A DNA stretch of 5,909 bases from positions 1 to 5,909 of the forward strand of contig JAQZDD010000075.1 of NCBI GenBank assembly GCA_028751055.1, written 5' to 3'. Of the stretch, positions 1-5,661 are shown one piece after another; the stretch's first letter is position 1, and each line of letters begins with the position of its first letter. Origin of the DNA: Euryarchaeota archaeon Ods04 (GTDB lineage Archaea; Halobacteriota; Halobacteria; Halobacteriales; Halorutilaceae). The position numbers and the translations under genes were made by a program. A model generated the notes under the pieces. That model worked only from the letters and a program-made list of their open reading frames with translations. It did not search any database and was not told the DNA's origin.

Positions 1-92
1 GCTTGACCGACGACTCCGACCGTCTTACAGCCGCGGAACGCAAGCTTAATGAACACATACGTACATCAATGTACAAGGATGAGCAAAGGTAA
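1..92 (+). CDS. C-terminal end of an unidentified upstream gene
   Basis: An open frame enters from the left edge (first whole codon at base 3) and runs about 29 codons to a TAA at 90-92. The visible residues begin [15 protein letters not shown] and end in MYKDEQR. They are acidic and helix-like at first, which suits a halophile protein tail, but the last third has less GC-rich third positions. It would overlap the preferred trpB start at 79 by 14 nt, an arrangement typical of translationally coupled genes. It does not resemble the TrpC C-terminus that often precedes trpB in haloarchaea, and I do not recognise the family. With so few residues it could be a chance open frame. The alternative is a short intergenic region whose AT-rich bases near 42-50 act as a trpB promoter. 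Confidence 0.4.
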   Translation, partial: LTDDSDRLTAAERKLNEHIRTSMYKDEQR

Positions 93-1269
93 GAGCGGAG
101 GGAAGTTCGGAGAGTACGGCGGACAGTACGTGCCCGAGGCGATAATGCCCGCGATAGACGAATTAGAGGAGGCGTACGAGCACTACCTCAACGACGACGA
201 GTTCTTGGACGAACTTGAGCAACGTCTCGCCGACTTCGGCGGTCGTCCGACGCCTCTGTACCACGCGCCGCGTCTCAGCGAGCGTTACGACGCGAACGTC
301 TACCTCAAACGCGAGGACCTCCTGCACGGCGGAGCGCACAAGCTAAACAACGCGCTCGGTCAGGTGCTCCTTGCGAAGAAGATGGGGAAGGAACGCATAA
401 TCGCCGAGACGGGCGCGGGACAGCACGGTACGGCGACGGCTTCTGCGAGCGCGGCGTTGGACATGGACTGCGAAATCTACATGGGCAAGAAGGACATGGC
501 GCGCCAGCGTCCGAACGTCTTCAGGATGCGTCTCATGGGTGCGACCGTAACGCCCGTCGAGACGGGGACGGGGACGCTCAAGGACGCCATAAACGAGACT
601 ATGCGCGACTGGGCGACCAACGTCGAGGACACGCACTACGTCATCGGTAGCGTCGTCGGTCCTCATCCGTTTCCCGCGATGGTGCGCGACTTCCAGTCTG
701 TCATCGGGAGCGAGATACGCGAACAGGCTCTCGAAAAGGAGGGGCGTCTCCCCGACTCGGTCGTCGCTTGCGCAGGAGGCGGTTCGAACACGATGGGTGC
801 GTTCTACGACTTCTTGGAGGACGAGGAAGTCGCCCTGTACGCTGTCGAGGCTGGCGGTTCGTCTCTCGAAGTCAACGAGGAACGCGCGCCCAACTCGGCT
901 TCGCTAAACATCGGCGAAGAAGGTGTTCTACACGGCGCGCGTACGAAGCTACTGCAGGACGATGAAGGGCAGATTCTCGAAAGCCACTCGTTGAGCGCGG
1001 GACTCGACTACTCGGGCGTCGGACCCGAACTCGCCGCGCTTGTCGACGCCGGACGTGTCGAACCACGTACAGCGGACGACGACGAAGCTATGGACGCGTT
1101 CGTACGTCTCTCGGAGGACGAAGGCATAATTCCGGCTCTGGAGTCGAGCCACGCGCTCGCGCTCCTCGAAAAGGAGGACGTCGGCGACTTCGTCGTCGTC
1201 AACCTGTCGGGACGCGGAGACAAGGACCTCGACACGGCGATGGACGAACTCGGTATGGAGGAGTTCTGA
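79..1269 (+). CDS. trpB: Tryptophan synthase beta subunit (TrpB)
   Basis: PLP-dependent beta chain that condenses indole with L-serine to give L-tryptophan in the cytoplasm, as part of the alpha2-beta2 complex. Read from 79 it is 396 residues, the usual TrpB1 length. Visible landmarks are the N-terminal [10 protein letters not shown], the PLP lysine K88 in [12 protein letters not shown], the catalytic-type glutamate E110 in AETGAGQHG, the phosphate-binding loop CAGGGSN (231-237), AGLD (307-310, matching the domain-closing Asp region), ALESSHAL (353-360) and LSGRGDKD (376-383). A start at 49 is also open, but it adds ten residues ([10 protein letters not shown]) that are neither acidic nor TrpB-like and increases overlap with the frame upstream, so 79 is preferred. 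Neither start has a clear Shine-Dalgarno; the AGG before 79 is too close to serve. The stop overlaps the trpA start. Family assignment is secure; only the start is uncertain. Confidence 0.97.
   Translation: MSKGKSGGKFGEYGGQYVPEAIMPAIDELEEAYEHYLNDDEFLDELEQRLADFGGRPTPLYHAPRLSERYDANVYLKREDLLHGGAHKLNNALGQVLLAKKMGKERIIAETGAGQHGTATASASAALDMDCEIYMGKKDMARQRPNVFRMRLMGATVTPVETGTGTLKDAINETMRDWATNVEDTHYVIGSVVGPHPFPAMVRDFQSVIGSEIREQALEKEGRLPDSVVACAGGGSNTMGAFYDFLEDEEVALYAVEAGGSSLEVNEERAPNSASLNIGEEGVLHGARTKLLQDDEGQILESHSLSAGLDYSGVGPELAALVDAGRVEPRTADDDEAMDAFVRLSEDEGIIPALESSHALALLEKEDVGDFVVVNLSGRGDKDLDTAMDELGMEEF
1257..1261 (+). promoter_or_regulatory. Shine-Dalgarno for trpA
   Basis: GGAGG lies inside the last codons of trpB and ends 7 nt before the trpA ATG at 1269. 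With the TGATG stop/start overlap it indicates that trpA is translated by coupling from the trpB message. It also confirms that this ATG is the real start. Confidence 0.75.
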
Positions 1270-2024
1270 TGCTCGAACTACCCGACGAACCCGCGCTCAT
1301 ACCGTACTTCGTCGCAGGATACCCGTCGGTCGAGTCGGTGCCGGATGCCATAGAGGCTTTCGAAGCGGGCGGCGCGGACGTAATCGAGGTAGGTCTTCCT
1401 TTCAGCGAGCCTATCGCCGACGGACCGACGATACAGAACGCTATCGTCGACGCGCTCGGAAACGGTATGACGCCGTCGCGTTACTTCGAAGTGGTCGGCG
1501 AGGCGGACGCCGACGTGCCGCTCGTCTGCATGACCTACTACAACCTGATAATGCAGCGCGGCGTCGAGGAGTTCGTACGTGACTGTAAGAGCGTCGGTAT
1601 CGAGGGCATCATCGTGCCAGACCTGCCCGTCGAGGAGTCGGGTATGCTCTACGAGGCGTGCTCCGAGAACGATGTCAGCCTTATCTTCATAGTCGCGCCG
1701 ACGACGACCGACGAACGTTTGGAGCGCATAATGGAACGCGTATCGGGATTCGTCTACGTGCAGGCACGGTTAGGCACGACGGGAGCGCGCGAAGACCTTG
1801 ACGACGCCACCTACGACGTTCTCCAGCAGGTCGAGGGATACGACGTTCCCAAGGCTGTCGGCTTCGGTGTCTCCAAACGCGAGCATGCGCGCGACATAAT
1901 CGAGGGCGGCGCGGACGCAGTCGTCGCAGGTAGCGTCTTCGTCGACATGATGGACGAAGGCGTCGAGGGTATCGAGGAGAAGACACGCGAACTCAAGCAG
2001 GGCGCGCTAGAAGGACGCGGATAA
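1269..2024 (+). CDS. trpA: Tryptophan synthase alpha subunit (TrpA)
   Basis: TIM-barrel alpha chain that cleaves indole-3-glycerol phosphate into indole and glyceraldehyde 3-phosphate; the indole is channelled to TrpB. It has 251 residues, slightly shorter than bacterial TrpA (about 268). The catalytic pair is visible as E40 (in [10 protein letters not shown]) and D51 (in [10 protein letters not shown]), aligning with Glu49 and Asp60 of the Salmonella enzyme. The flexible loop is seen as LGTTGAR near 168-174, and the C-terminal phosphate-binding elements as GFGVSK and VAGSVFV. One oddity is that the usual PFSDP loop reads PFSEP, with E47 in place of Asp. The ATG overlaps the trpB stop by one base and has a good Shine-Dalgarno. 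The TAA lies 3 nt from the stop of the convergent transporter gene, leaving no room for a separate terminator. Confidence 0.97.
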   Translation: MLELPDEPALIPYFVAGYPSVESVPDAIEAFEAGGADVIEVGLPFSEPIADGPTIQNAIVDALGNGMTPSRYFEVVGEADADVPLVCMTYYNLIMQRGVEEFVRDCKSVGIEGIIVPDLPVEESGMLYEACSENDVSLIFIVAPTTTDERLERIMERVSGFVYVQARLGTTGAREDLDDATYDVLQQVEGYDVPKAVGFGVSKREHARDIIEGGADAVVAGSVFVDMMDEGVEGIEEKTRELKQGALEGRG

Positions 2025-2027
2025 GGC

Positions 2028-3242
2028 TCAGGAGACGCCCAAGACAGCCGAGAGTACATTGTAAAGACCGTAGGCGACGAACAGCGCGGCGACGAGAGAG
2101 AAAAGCCAGACAGCGACCGTGTAGCCTATCTTGCTCGACGACACGCCGCCAGAACCCTCTACGAGACCGCTTCCGATAAGGCTCGAAATCACGACTTGGT
2201 TGGCTGAGATGGGGAGACCGAGGGTTATAGCCGCCTGTGTGACGAGAAACGACGGCACGAGAGCCGAGATGGAGCGTCTTACACCCAGTTCGGAGTACTC
2301 GCGCGAGACAGCCTGAACGACACGTGGCGCGCCCGTCCACGCGCCTATCAGGAGTGCCGTCGCGCCGAAGCCTAAGAGGTAGAAGGTCGAAAGGTCGAGG
2401 TCGTCGCGGAACAGACTTTCGAGAGGTCCCGTCGCAAGACCAACCTGCGAACCGCCCGACGAAAACACGACAAGCGCGCCGAGAACCACCAAGAAGCTCT
2501 GCACCCCCGTCTCGACGGAACGCTGGACTGACCGCCGTACAGCGAACGCGACGATGACACCGACGACGACTGTGAAGACGAAGGAGACGGCGTCGTAGCC
2601 TGCGACAGCCGGTAGTTCGACGGCGAGGCTGTCCGAGACGTAGTCGGAGACGTAGCGCGCCGGCGTTCCCTGCACCCGCTCCTCGTCGGGTATGAAGGAG
2701 AAACGCATGTTTGCGACCGTCGCGCCGGTGACGAATCCAAGGACAGGGACGCCGACCGTCTCAGGCAGGCGTTCTGAGCGCAGGAGTTTCGCAGTTCCGA
2801 AGCCTATGAAGACGCCGAAGAACGGTATGGCGAGCCAGAAGAGCGCGATTTCGGTGTACGTCCCCGTCGCGGCGTCGCCGCCGAGCGCGAGACCTACGCC
2901 TACCATCGCACCCGTGACGGTGAAGGCGGCGGGAATGGGATAGCCGCGTTTGTTACCGATGGTGATGAAGGTCGCGGCTGTCAGAAGACCTGCGGCGGCG
3001 GCGAGAGGCGTTATACGGACGCCGTCGATGAGGTCGTTGCCGACAGTCTCGGATATGCTCGCTCCTTGAAGAAGCGCGCCGAGTGCTCCGAAGATACCGA
3101 CGAGCAGAGCGGCACGCATCACGGGTATTGCGTTCGCTCCGACAGCAGGCGCGAAAGGCGGCGAGTTCGAGTTCGCGCCTATCGTCCACGCCATGAAGAA
3201 CCCGGCTACGAGAGCGACCGCGACGACGGCTAAGACCGACAC
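2028..3242 (-). CDS. PiT-family inorganic phosphate transporter
   Basis: A 404-residue integral membrane protein of the PiT family (PF01384), expected to carry phosphate across the cell membrane by cation symport. Roughly ten to eleven hydrophobic segments are visible, near 3-23, 41-60, 77-97, 105-125, 131-150, 162-178, 219-235, 248-262, 286-304, 326-345 and 374-398. A hydrophilic loop lies at about 180-215. The duplicated architecture shows in two motif pairs. The first pair is GANSNSPPFAPAVGANAI (22-39) and SSGGSQVGLATGPL (261-274), corresponding to the classical GANDVANA-type signatures. The second is GYPIPAAFTVTGAMVG (100-115) and GLPISANQVVISSLIG (342-357), corresponding to the GIPVSTTHA-type segments. 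The Asp of the classical signature is missing in both halves. The start is GTG, supported by GGAGG 8 nt upstream. No PhoU-like or DUF47 partner is adjacent. The family is secure; phosphate specificity is inferred. Confidence 0.9.
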   Translation of the reverse strand: MSVLAVVAVALVAGFFMAWTIGANSNSPPFAPAVGANAIPVMRAALLVGIFGALGALLQGASISETVGNDLIDGVRITPLAAAAGLLTAATFITIGNKRGYPIPAAFTVTGAMVGVGLALGGDAATGTYTEIALFWLAIPFFGVFIGFGTAKLLRSERLPETVGVPVLGFVTGATVANMRFSFIPDEERVQGTPARYVSDYVSDSLAVELPAVAGYDAVSFVFTVVVGVIVAFAVRRSVQRSVETGVQSFLVVLGALVVFSSGGSQVGLATGPLESLFRDDLDLSTFYLLGFGATALLIGAWTGAPRVVQAVSREYSELGVRRSISALVPSFLVTQAAITLGLPISANQVVISSLIGSGLVEGSGGVSSSKIGYTVAVWLFSLVAALFVAYGLYNVLSAVLGVS

Positions 3243-3250
3243 GACACTCG

Positions 3251-3255
3251 CCTCC
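3251..3255 (-). promoter_or_regulatory. Shine-Dalgarno for the PiT transporter
   Basis: GGAGG on the minus strand (CCTCC on the plus strand) with an 8-nt spacer to the GTG at 3240-3242. It selects this GTG as the start and implies a leadered transcript, matching a promoter placed further upstream than for the neighbouring L21e gene. Confidence 0.7.
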
Positions 3256-3292
3256 GGCGTCGTTCCATCTTACGGAAGCCAGCGCGTAGGAC

Positions 3293-3308
3293 GAATAAAG
3301 GGTTTCGG
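3293..3308 (-). promoter_or_regulatory. Promoter (BRE + TATA) of the PiT transporter
   Basis: Read on the minus strand, a purine-rich BRE-like CCGAAAC is followed by CCTTTATTC. The TATA-like core is at 3293-3300. A start about 25-28 nt downstream falls near 3270 and gives a leader of about 28 nt, long enough to include the Shine-Dalgarno at 3251-3255. This is inferred from spacing and composition only. Confidence 0.6.
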
Positions 3309-3320
3309 CTTTCCGGCGTC

Positions 3321-3343
3321 TTTTTTAACGAAAAGCCTTATGT
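3321..3343 (+). promoter_or_regulatory. Promoter of the rpl21e cluster
   Basis: A T-rich run (TTTTTTAA, 3321-3328) is followed by a BRE/TATA-like CGAAAAGCCTTATGT (3329-3343). The TTAT core is centred about 26 nt before the ATG at 3366. That is the spacing expected for a leaderless transcript, and there is no Shine-Dalgarno before this ATG. If the T-rich run were the TATA box instead, the leader would be about 14 nt. Confidence 0.6.
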
Positions 3344-3365
3344 CGACAGCCGACCACCTGATTCT

Positions 3366-3656
3366 ATGCCCAACTCGAAAGGAGAAAGGAAGAACACACG
3401 CGACAAGCTAAGCAACAGCGTGAGGGAGCGCGGCACGAGTCCGCCGAGCAAGGCTGTACAGGAGTTCGACGACGGCGACAAGGTTCACGTCTCTATAGAC
3501 CCGAGCGTCCCCGAAGGACGACCACATCCGAAGTTTCAGGGAAGGACGGGAAAGGTCGTCGGCAAGCAGGGACGCGCCTTCCAGATAGAGGTAGACGACA
3601 TAGGAAAGGACAAGACGCTGTTCGTACGTCCTCAGCACCTCGTCAAGCAAGAGTGA
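3366..3656 (+). CDS. rpl21e: Large-subunit ribosomal protein L21e
   Basis: Archaeal/eukaryotic-type ribosomal protein L21e of the 50S subunit, 96 residues, normal for the family. Recognisable features are the basic, flexible N-terminus ending in RERGTSPPSKAVQEF (20-34) and the SH3-like barrel with DKVHVSIDPSVPEGRPHPKF (38-57). The loop GRTGKVVGKQGRAFQIEV (59-76) and the end FVRPQHLVKQE follow. The protein contacts rRNA through basic residues, so it is less acidic than its neighbours. Translation probably starts directly at the 5' end of the message, since there is no Shine-Dalgarno and a TATA-like element lies about 26 nt upstream. It is the first gene of a run with rpoF (28-nt gap) and the DUF655 gene, an order conserved in many archaea. 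Confidence 0.96.
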   Translation: MPNSKGERKNTRDKLSNSVRERGTSPPSKAVQEFDDGDKVHVSIDPSVPEGRPHPKFQGRTGKVVGKQGRAFQIEVDDIGKDKTLFVRPQHLVKQE

Positions 3657-3669
3657 GAGAGGACGGAAA

Positions 3670-3675
3670 GGAGGT
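3670..3675 (+). promoter_or_regulatory. Shine-Dalgarno for rpoF
   Basis: GGAGGT in the 28-nt gap between rpl21e and rpoF, 9 nt before the ATG at 3685. It is an almost complete match to the archaeal anti-Shine-Dalgarno and shows that rpoF is translated as an internal cistron. Confidence 0.75.
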
Positions 3676-3684
3676 AGAACGAGA

Positions 3685-4035
3685 ATGATAGTTAAGGAGA
3701 AGCTTGACGAGGAGTACATCACGATATCCGAGGTCAAGGAAGTGCTCAACGAGATAGCCGAGGAGCGTGCTGAACACGACCGCGAGATGGCTTTCGAGCT
3801 GAGACAGTCGCTCGACCACGCGAACACGTTCGCGGTTCTCGAAGCCGACGAGGCGCGCGAACTCCTCGACGAACTCGACGAACTCGAACAGGTCGACGAC
3901 TTCGTGGCACACAAGATAACCGACCTCCTGCCCGAAAGCCGTGACGAGGTGCGTGCTATATACGCCAAGGAACGTTACTCACTCGACACCGACGAGATAG
4001 ACGAGATACTCAACATCGTCGCCAAGTATAGATAG
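3685..4035 (+). CDS. rpoF: RNA polymerase subunit F (Rpo4/Rpb4-like)
   Basis: Archaeal RNA polymerase subunit F, the homologue of eukaryotic Rpb4. It pairs with subunit E' (Rpb7-like) to form the polymerase stalk. It has 116 residues, typical of the archaeal family. An N-terminal tip segment contains EYITISEVKEVLNEIAEER (10-28). A helical HRDC-like domain follows, with ELRQSLDHANTFAVLEADEA (38-57), an acidic heptad-like stretch LLDELDELEQVDD (60-72) and the conserved end VRAIYAKERYSLDTDEIDEI (89-108). It is extremely acidic, as expected in a high-salt cytoplasm. The gene has a strong Shine-Dalgarno and sits between rpl21e and the DUF655 gene, a linkage that supports the assignment independently. 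Confidence 0.95.
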   Translation: MIVKEKLDEEYITISEVKEVLNEIAEERAEHDREMAFELRQSLDHANTFAVLEADEARELLDELDELEQVDDFVAHKITDLLPESRDEVRAIYAKERYSLDTDEIDEILNIVAKYR

Positions 4036-4042
4036 GAAGAGC

Positions 4043-4052
4043 ACAATATACC
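4043..4052 (+). promoter_or_regulatory. Possible internal promoter for the DUF655 gene
   Basis: An AT-rich CACAATATACC-type element lies in the 38-nt gap after rpoF, preceded by purine-rich GGAAGAGC. Its TATA core is centred about 26 nt before the ATG at 4074, fitting leaderless transcription. The gap also holds a weak Shine-Dalgarno-like AAGGTG (4058-4063, 10-nt spacer), so ordinary operon translation is equally possible. Confidence 0.4.
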
Positions 4053-4073
4053 AAAAGAAGGTGTCAGAACAGA

Positions 4074-4631
4074 ATGTCAGAAACCGACTCCGATAGAGAG
4101 GAGTACGTCTACGTTCTCGACTACATGCCCAGCGGTCGTTCGTCCGACAGAGCGAGCGATGAGCCTCTTGCTCAGGGGCTTGGCTTGGACGGCTTCACGC
4201 TTCTCGAAGTCGTCCCCCGTACGGACGCCGACGTGACCATCGGTGACAGGGTTTACGTCGGCGAGGGCGAACGGGAACGCGTCGAACGCGTCAAGCAGAG
4301 GATAGACTACGGCGACCTAACAGAAGGCTCGAAGACCGAACTCGACTACGCCGTCAAGGACATCGTCGAGGAGGAAGAGGAAAAGTTCGTCGAGTTCTTC
4401 AACAAGGCGGACTCCGTCACGATACGGATGCACCAGCTAGACCTACTGCCGGGTGTCGGCGAGAAGATACGTAACACGATAATCGAGGAACGTAAGTACG
4501 ACCCGTTCGAGAGCTACGACGACTTAGAGGAGCGTGTCAGCGGCTTCCACGACCCTGCGGGCGTGCTCGTTGACCGTATCCTTCAGGAGATAAAGGACGA
4601 GAACGTCAAGTACAAGCTGTTCGTGCGTTAG
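4074..4631 (+). CDS. DUF655 family protein with helix-hairpin-helix
   Basis: A 185-residue archaeal protein of the DUF655 family, usually found beside rpl21e and rpoF, as here. The N-terminal part (about 10-65, EYVYVLDYMPSGR onward, ending near IGDRVYVGEG) looks like a small beta-barrel, OB-like. A charged helical linker carries a run of five glutamates (99-103). The C-terminal half contains a helix-hairpin-helix, LLPGVGEKIRNTIIEER (124-140), similar to those that bind nucleic acid backbones in RuvA-type proteins. It closes with the family-typical ILQEIKDENVKYKLF (169-183). The biochemical role is not established; a nucleic-acid-binding role tied to ribosomes or RNA is a reasonable inference. 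In many archaea ksgA (rRNA dimethyladenosine transferase) follows, but here a convergent uspA gene overlaps the stop codon by 4 nt. Confidence 0.92.
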   Translation: MSETDSDREEYVYVLDYMPSGRSSDRASDEPLAQGLGLDGFTLLEVVPRTDADVTIGDRVYVGEGERERVERVKQRIDYGDLTEGSKTELDYAVKDIVEEEEEKFVEFFNKADSVTIRMHQLDLLPGVGEKIRNTIIEERKYDPFESYDDLEERVSGFHDPAGVLVDRILQEIKDENVKYKLFVR

Positions 4632-5056
4632 TGTACGGTCAGAACCGGCACGTCGGATAGGTAGACGACCTTGTTCGAGACGCCACCGAGAAGACGGTCG
4701 CTGATACCTTTCTCCGACCTGCCGCGTGTGCCGAGAACGATTAGGTCTATACCGTTCTCGTCAACGTACTTGATTATCGCCTCGTGCGGAACGCGCTGTT
4801 CGACGTGCGTGACGACATCGACGCCCTCAGCGCGTGCTTCCTCGGCGACTATATCGACTATCTGTTCTCCCCTCTCCGTAACGTCGTCGACAAGTCCTTC
4901 GACGCTCTTGGACGAGAAGACATCGAAAATACCGGGTGAGACAGCATAGAGAACGTGCAGGCGCGCGTCGAACTTCCTAGCGTGTTCGACGGCGTGTTTC
5001 GCCGCACGCGACGCGGGTTCGCTTCCGTCAGTGGCTAACAGTATTTCGTCGTACAT
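4628..5056 (-). CDS. UspA-type universal stress protein
   Basis: A 142-residue single-domain universal stress protein (PF00582), cytoplasmic and probably dimeric. It shows the N-terminal strand and nucleotide-contacting turn YDEILLATDGSEPA (2-15), the central DLIVLGTRGRS (104-114) and the C-terminal LLGGVSNKVVYLSDVPVLTV (122-141). The family's ATP-binding signature is G-x2-G-x9-G-S/T. Here G109-TR-G112 is followed by eleven residues before G124-G125. Two extra residues and a Gly in place of Ser/Thr therefore make ATP binding likely but not certain. The start lies 3 nt after the stop of the HTH-CBS gene, with only a weak GTGAAG-like Shine-Dalgarno, so the two are almost surely one operon. Its stop overlaps that of the DUF655 gene tail to tail. 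Confidence 0.93.
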   Translation of the reverse strand: MYDEILLATDGSEPASRAAKHAVEHARKFDARLHVLYAVSPGIFDVFSSKSVEGLVDDVTERGEQIVDIVAEEARAEGVDVVTHVEQRVPHEAIIKYVDENGIDLIVLGTRGRSEKGISDRLLGGVSNKVVYLSDVPVLTVH

Positions 5057-5059
5057 ACT

Positions 5060-5614
5060 TCACTCAGAACCGACGTGTGCCGCAACGTCGGCGTCGGTGA
5101 TTATGCCGACGAGCTTTCCTTCGCGTGTCACTAAGACCGCGCTGCTGTGGTTGAGGAGACGTGAAACGGTCGTCATGTCGGCACCCGGTGAGACGGTCGG
5201 GAAGGACTCGCCCATTATGTCGCCGACACGTGTGTGCGGCAGGTCGTCCGTCTGCGAACGCGCGCGCGCCACCATAGCGTCGCTAGTCGAGCCGACAGGC
5301 ACGCCGTCCTCGACGACGGGAAGCTGGGAGAACTGAGCCTCCTGCATCGTCTCGACGGCGTCGCGTACGGTGTCGTCGGGTGAGACTGTTATGACCTCCT
5401 CGCTCATCAGGTCTTCCGCGGTGACGACATCCTCCTCCACGCTCTCGAAAACCTCGACGATACGTGCGACCGTAGAGAGACGTGGGTCGACATCACCGTT
5501 CTCTATACGCGCTATGAGCGGCTGAGACACACCCGCACGGTCGGCTATCTCGCTCTGCGTCATGCCGAGCGACTGACGTTTCTCGCGTAGGTCCTCGGGC
5601 GTCGGTAGCTCCAT
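5060..5614 (-). CDS. XRE-type HTH regulator with paired CBS domains
   Basis: A 184-residue predicted transcription regulator. An N-terminal Cro/C1-type (XRE) helix-turn-helix occupies about 7-58, with the recognition region TQSEIADRAGVSQPLIARIE (19-38). Two CBS domains follow: CBS1 about 64-118 (DLMSEEVITVSPDDTVRDAV through SQLPVVEDGVPVGSTSD) and CBS2 about 128-182 (DIMGESFPTVSPGADM through LVGIITDADV). Paired CBS domains form a Bateman module that commonly binds AMP, ATP or S-adenosylmethionine, so DNA binding is probably gated by an adenine nucleotide. This HTH-CBS layout is known in archaea, but its targets are mostly unknown. The ATG at 5612-5614 is preceded by a weak AGGT and an AT-rich promoter. 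It leads an operon with uspA and is divergent from NAC. Autoregulation through the palindrome at 5628-5635 is possible. Confidence 0.93.
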   Translation of the reverse strand: MELPTPEDLREKRQSLGMTQSEIADRAGVSQPLIARIENGDVDPRLSTVARIVEVFESVEEDVVTAEDLMSEEVITVSPDDTVRDAVETMQEAQFSQLPVVEDGVPVGSTSDAMVARARSQTDDLPHTRVGDIMGESFPTVSPGADMTTVSRLLNHSSAVLVTREGKLVGIITDADVAAHVGSE

Positions 5615-5627
5615 CGTATAACCTGTA

Positions 5628-5635
5628 GTAATTAC
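5628..5635. promoter_or_regulatory. Candidate operator palindrome
   Basis: GTAATTAC is a perfect 8-bp palindrome lying 14-21 nt upstream of the HTH-CBS start codon, between its TATA-like element and the expected transcription start. A repressor bound here would block initiation. The encoded XRE-type protein is the obvious candidate ligand, but this is inferred from position only. Confidence 0.3.
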
Positions 5636-5639
5636 GCCT

Positions 5640-5652
5640 ACTTTAATCTTAA
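5640..5652 (-). promoter_or_regulatory. Promoter of the HTH-CBS/uspA operon
   Basis: On the minus strand the AT-rich TTAAGATTAAAGT ends about 26 nt before the ATG at 5614. It is the only strong TATA-like stretch upstream. Its spacing predicts a very short leader or a leaderless transcript covering both genes. Confidence 0.5.
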
Positions 5653-5661
5653 CTCAGACCG

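Noticed and set aside
49..78. In-frame upstream ATG extending TrpB by ten residues
   Set aside because: The added residues contain Cys, His and Tyr but no acidic residues, do not resemble TrpB N-termini, and increase overlap with the upstream frame. The ATG at 79 gives a normal-length protein.
343..666. Arg/His-rich minus-strand open frame opposite trpB
   Set aside because: Strongly basic composition is implausible in an acidic halophile proteome, and the frame lies wholly inside trpB.
1099..1107. Recurrent TTCGTACGT (also near 1573 and 3621) considered as a repeat or site
   Set aside because: Each copy encodes Phe-Val-Arg with the preferred TTC-GTA-CGT codons in frame, so codon choice explains it.
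2324..2557. Basic plus-strand open frame opposite the PiT gene
   Set aside because: Composition is dominated by Arg/Pro/Ser and it lies antisense to membrane-protein codons, as do the frames at 2131-2316 and 2692-2943.
3321..3326. T6 run considered as a transcription terminator
   Set aside because: No gene on the plus strand ends just upstream, and the run sits next to the BRE/TATA element of rpl21e. It is better explained as part of that promoter.
3841..3900. Repetitive GACGAACTCGA-like stretch in rpoF considered as a DNA repeat
   Set aside because: It encodes the acidic Leu-Asp-Glu helix of the Rpb4-like domain; the repetition follows from the protein sequence.
3408..3968. 186-codon minus-strand open frame opposite rpl21e and rpoF
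   Set aside because: It is Ser/Arg-rich low-complexity translation antisense to two secure genes, with no promoter or ribosome site. It is a GC-codon shadow.
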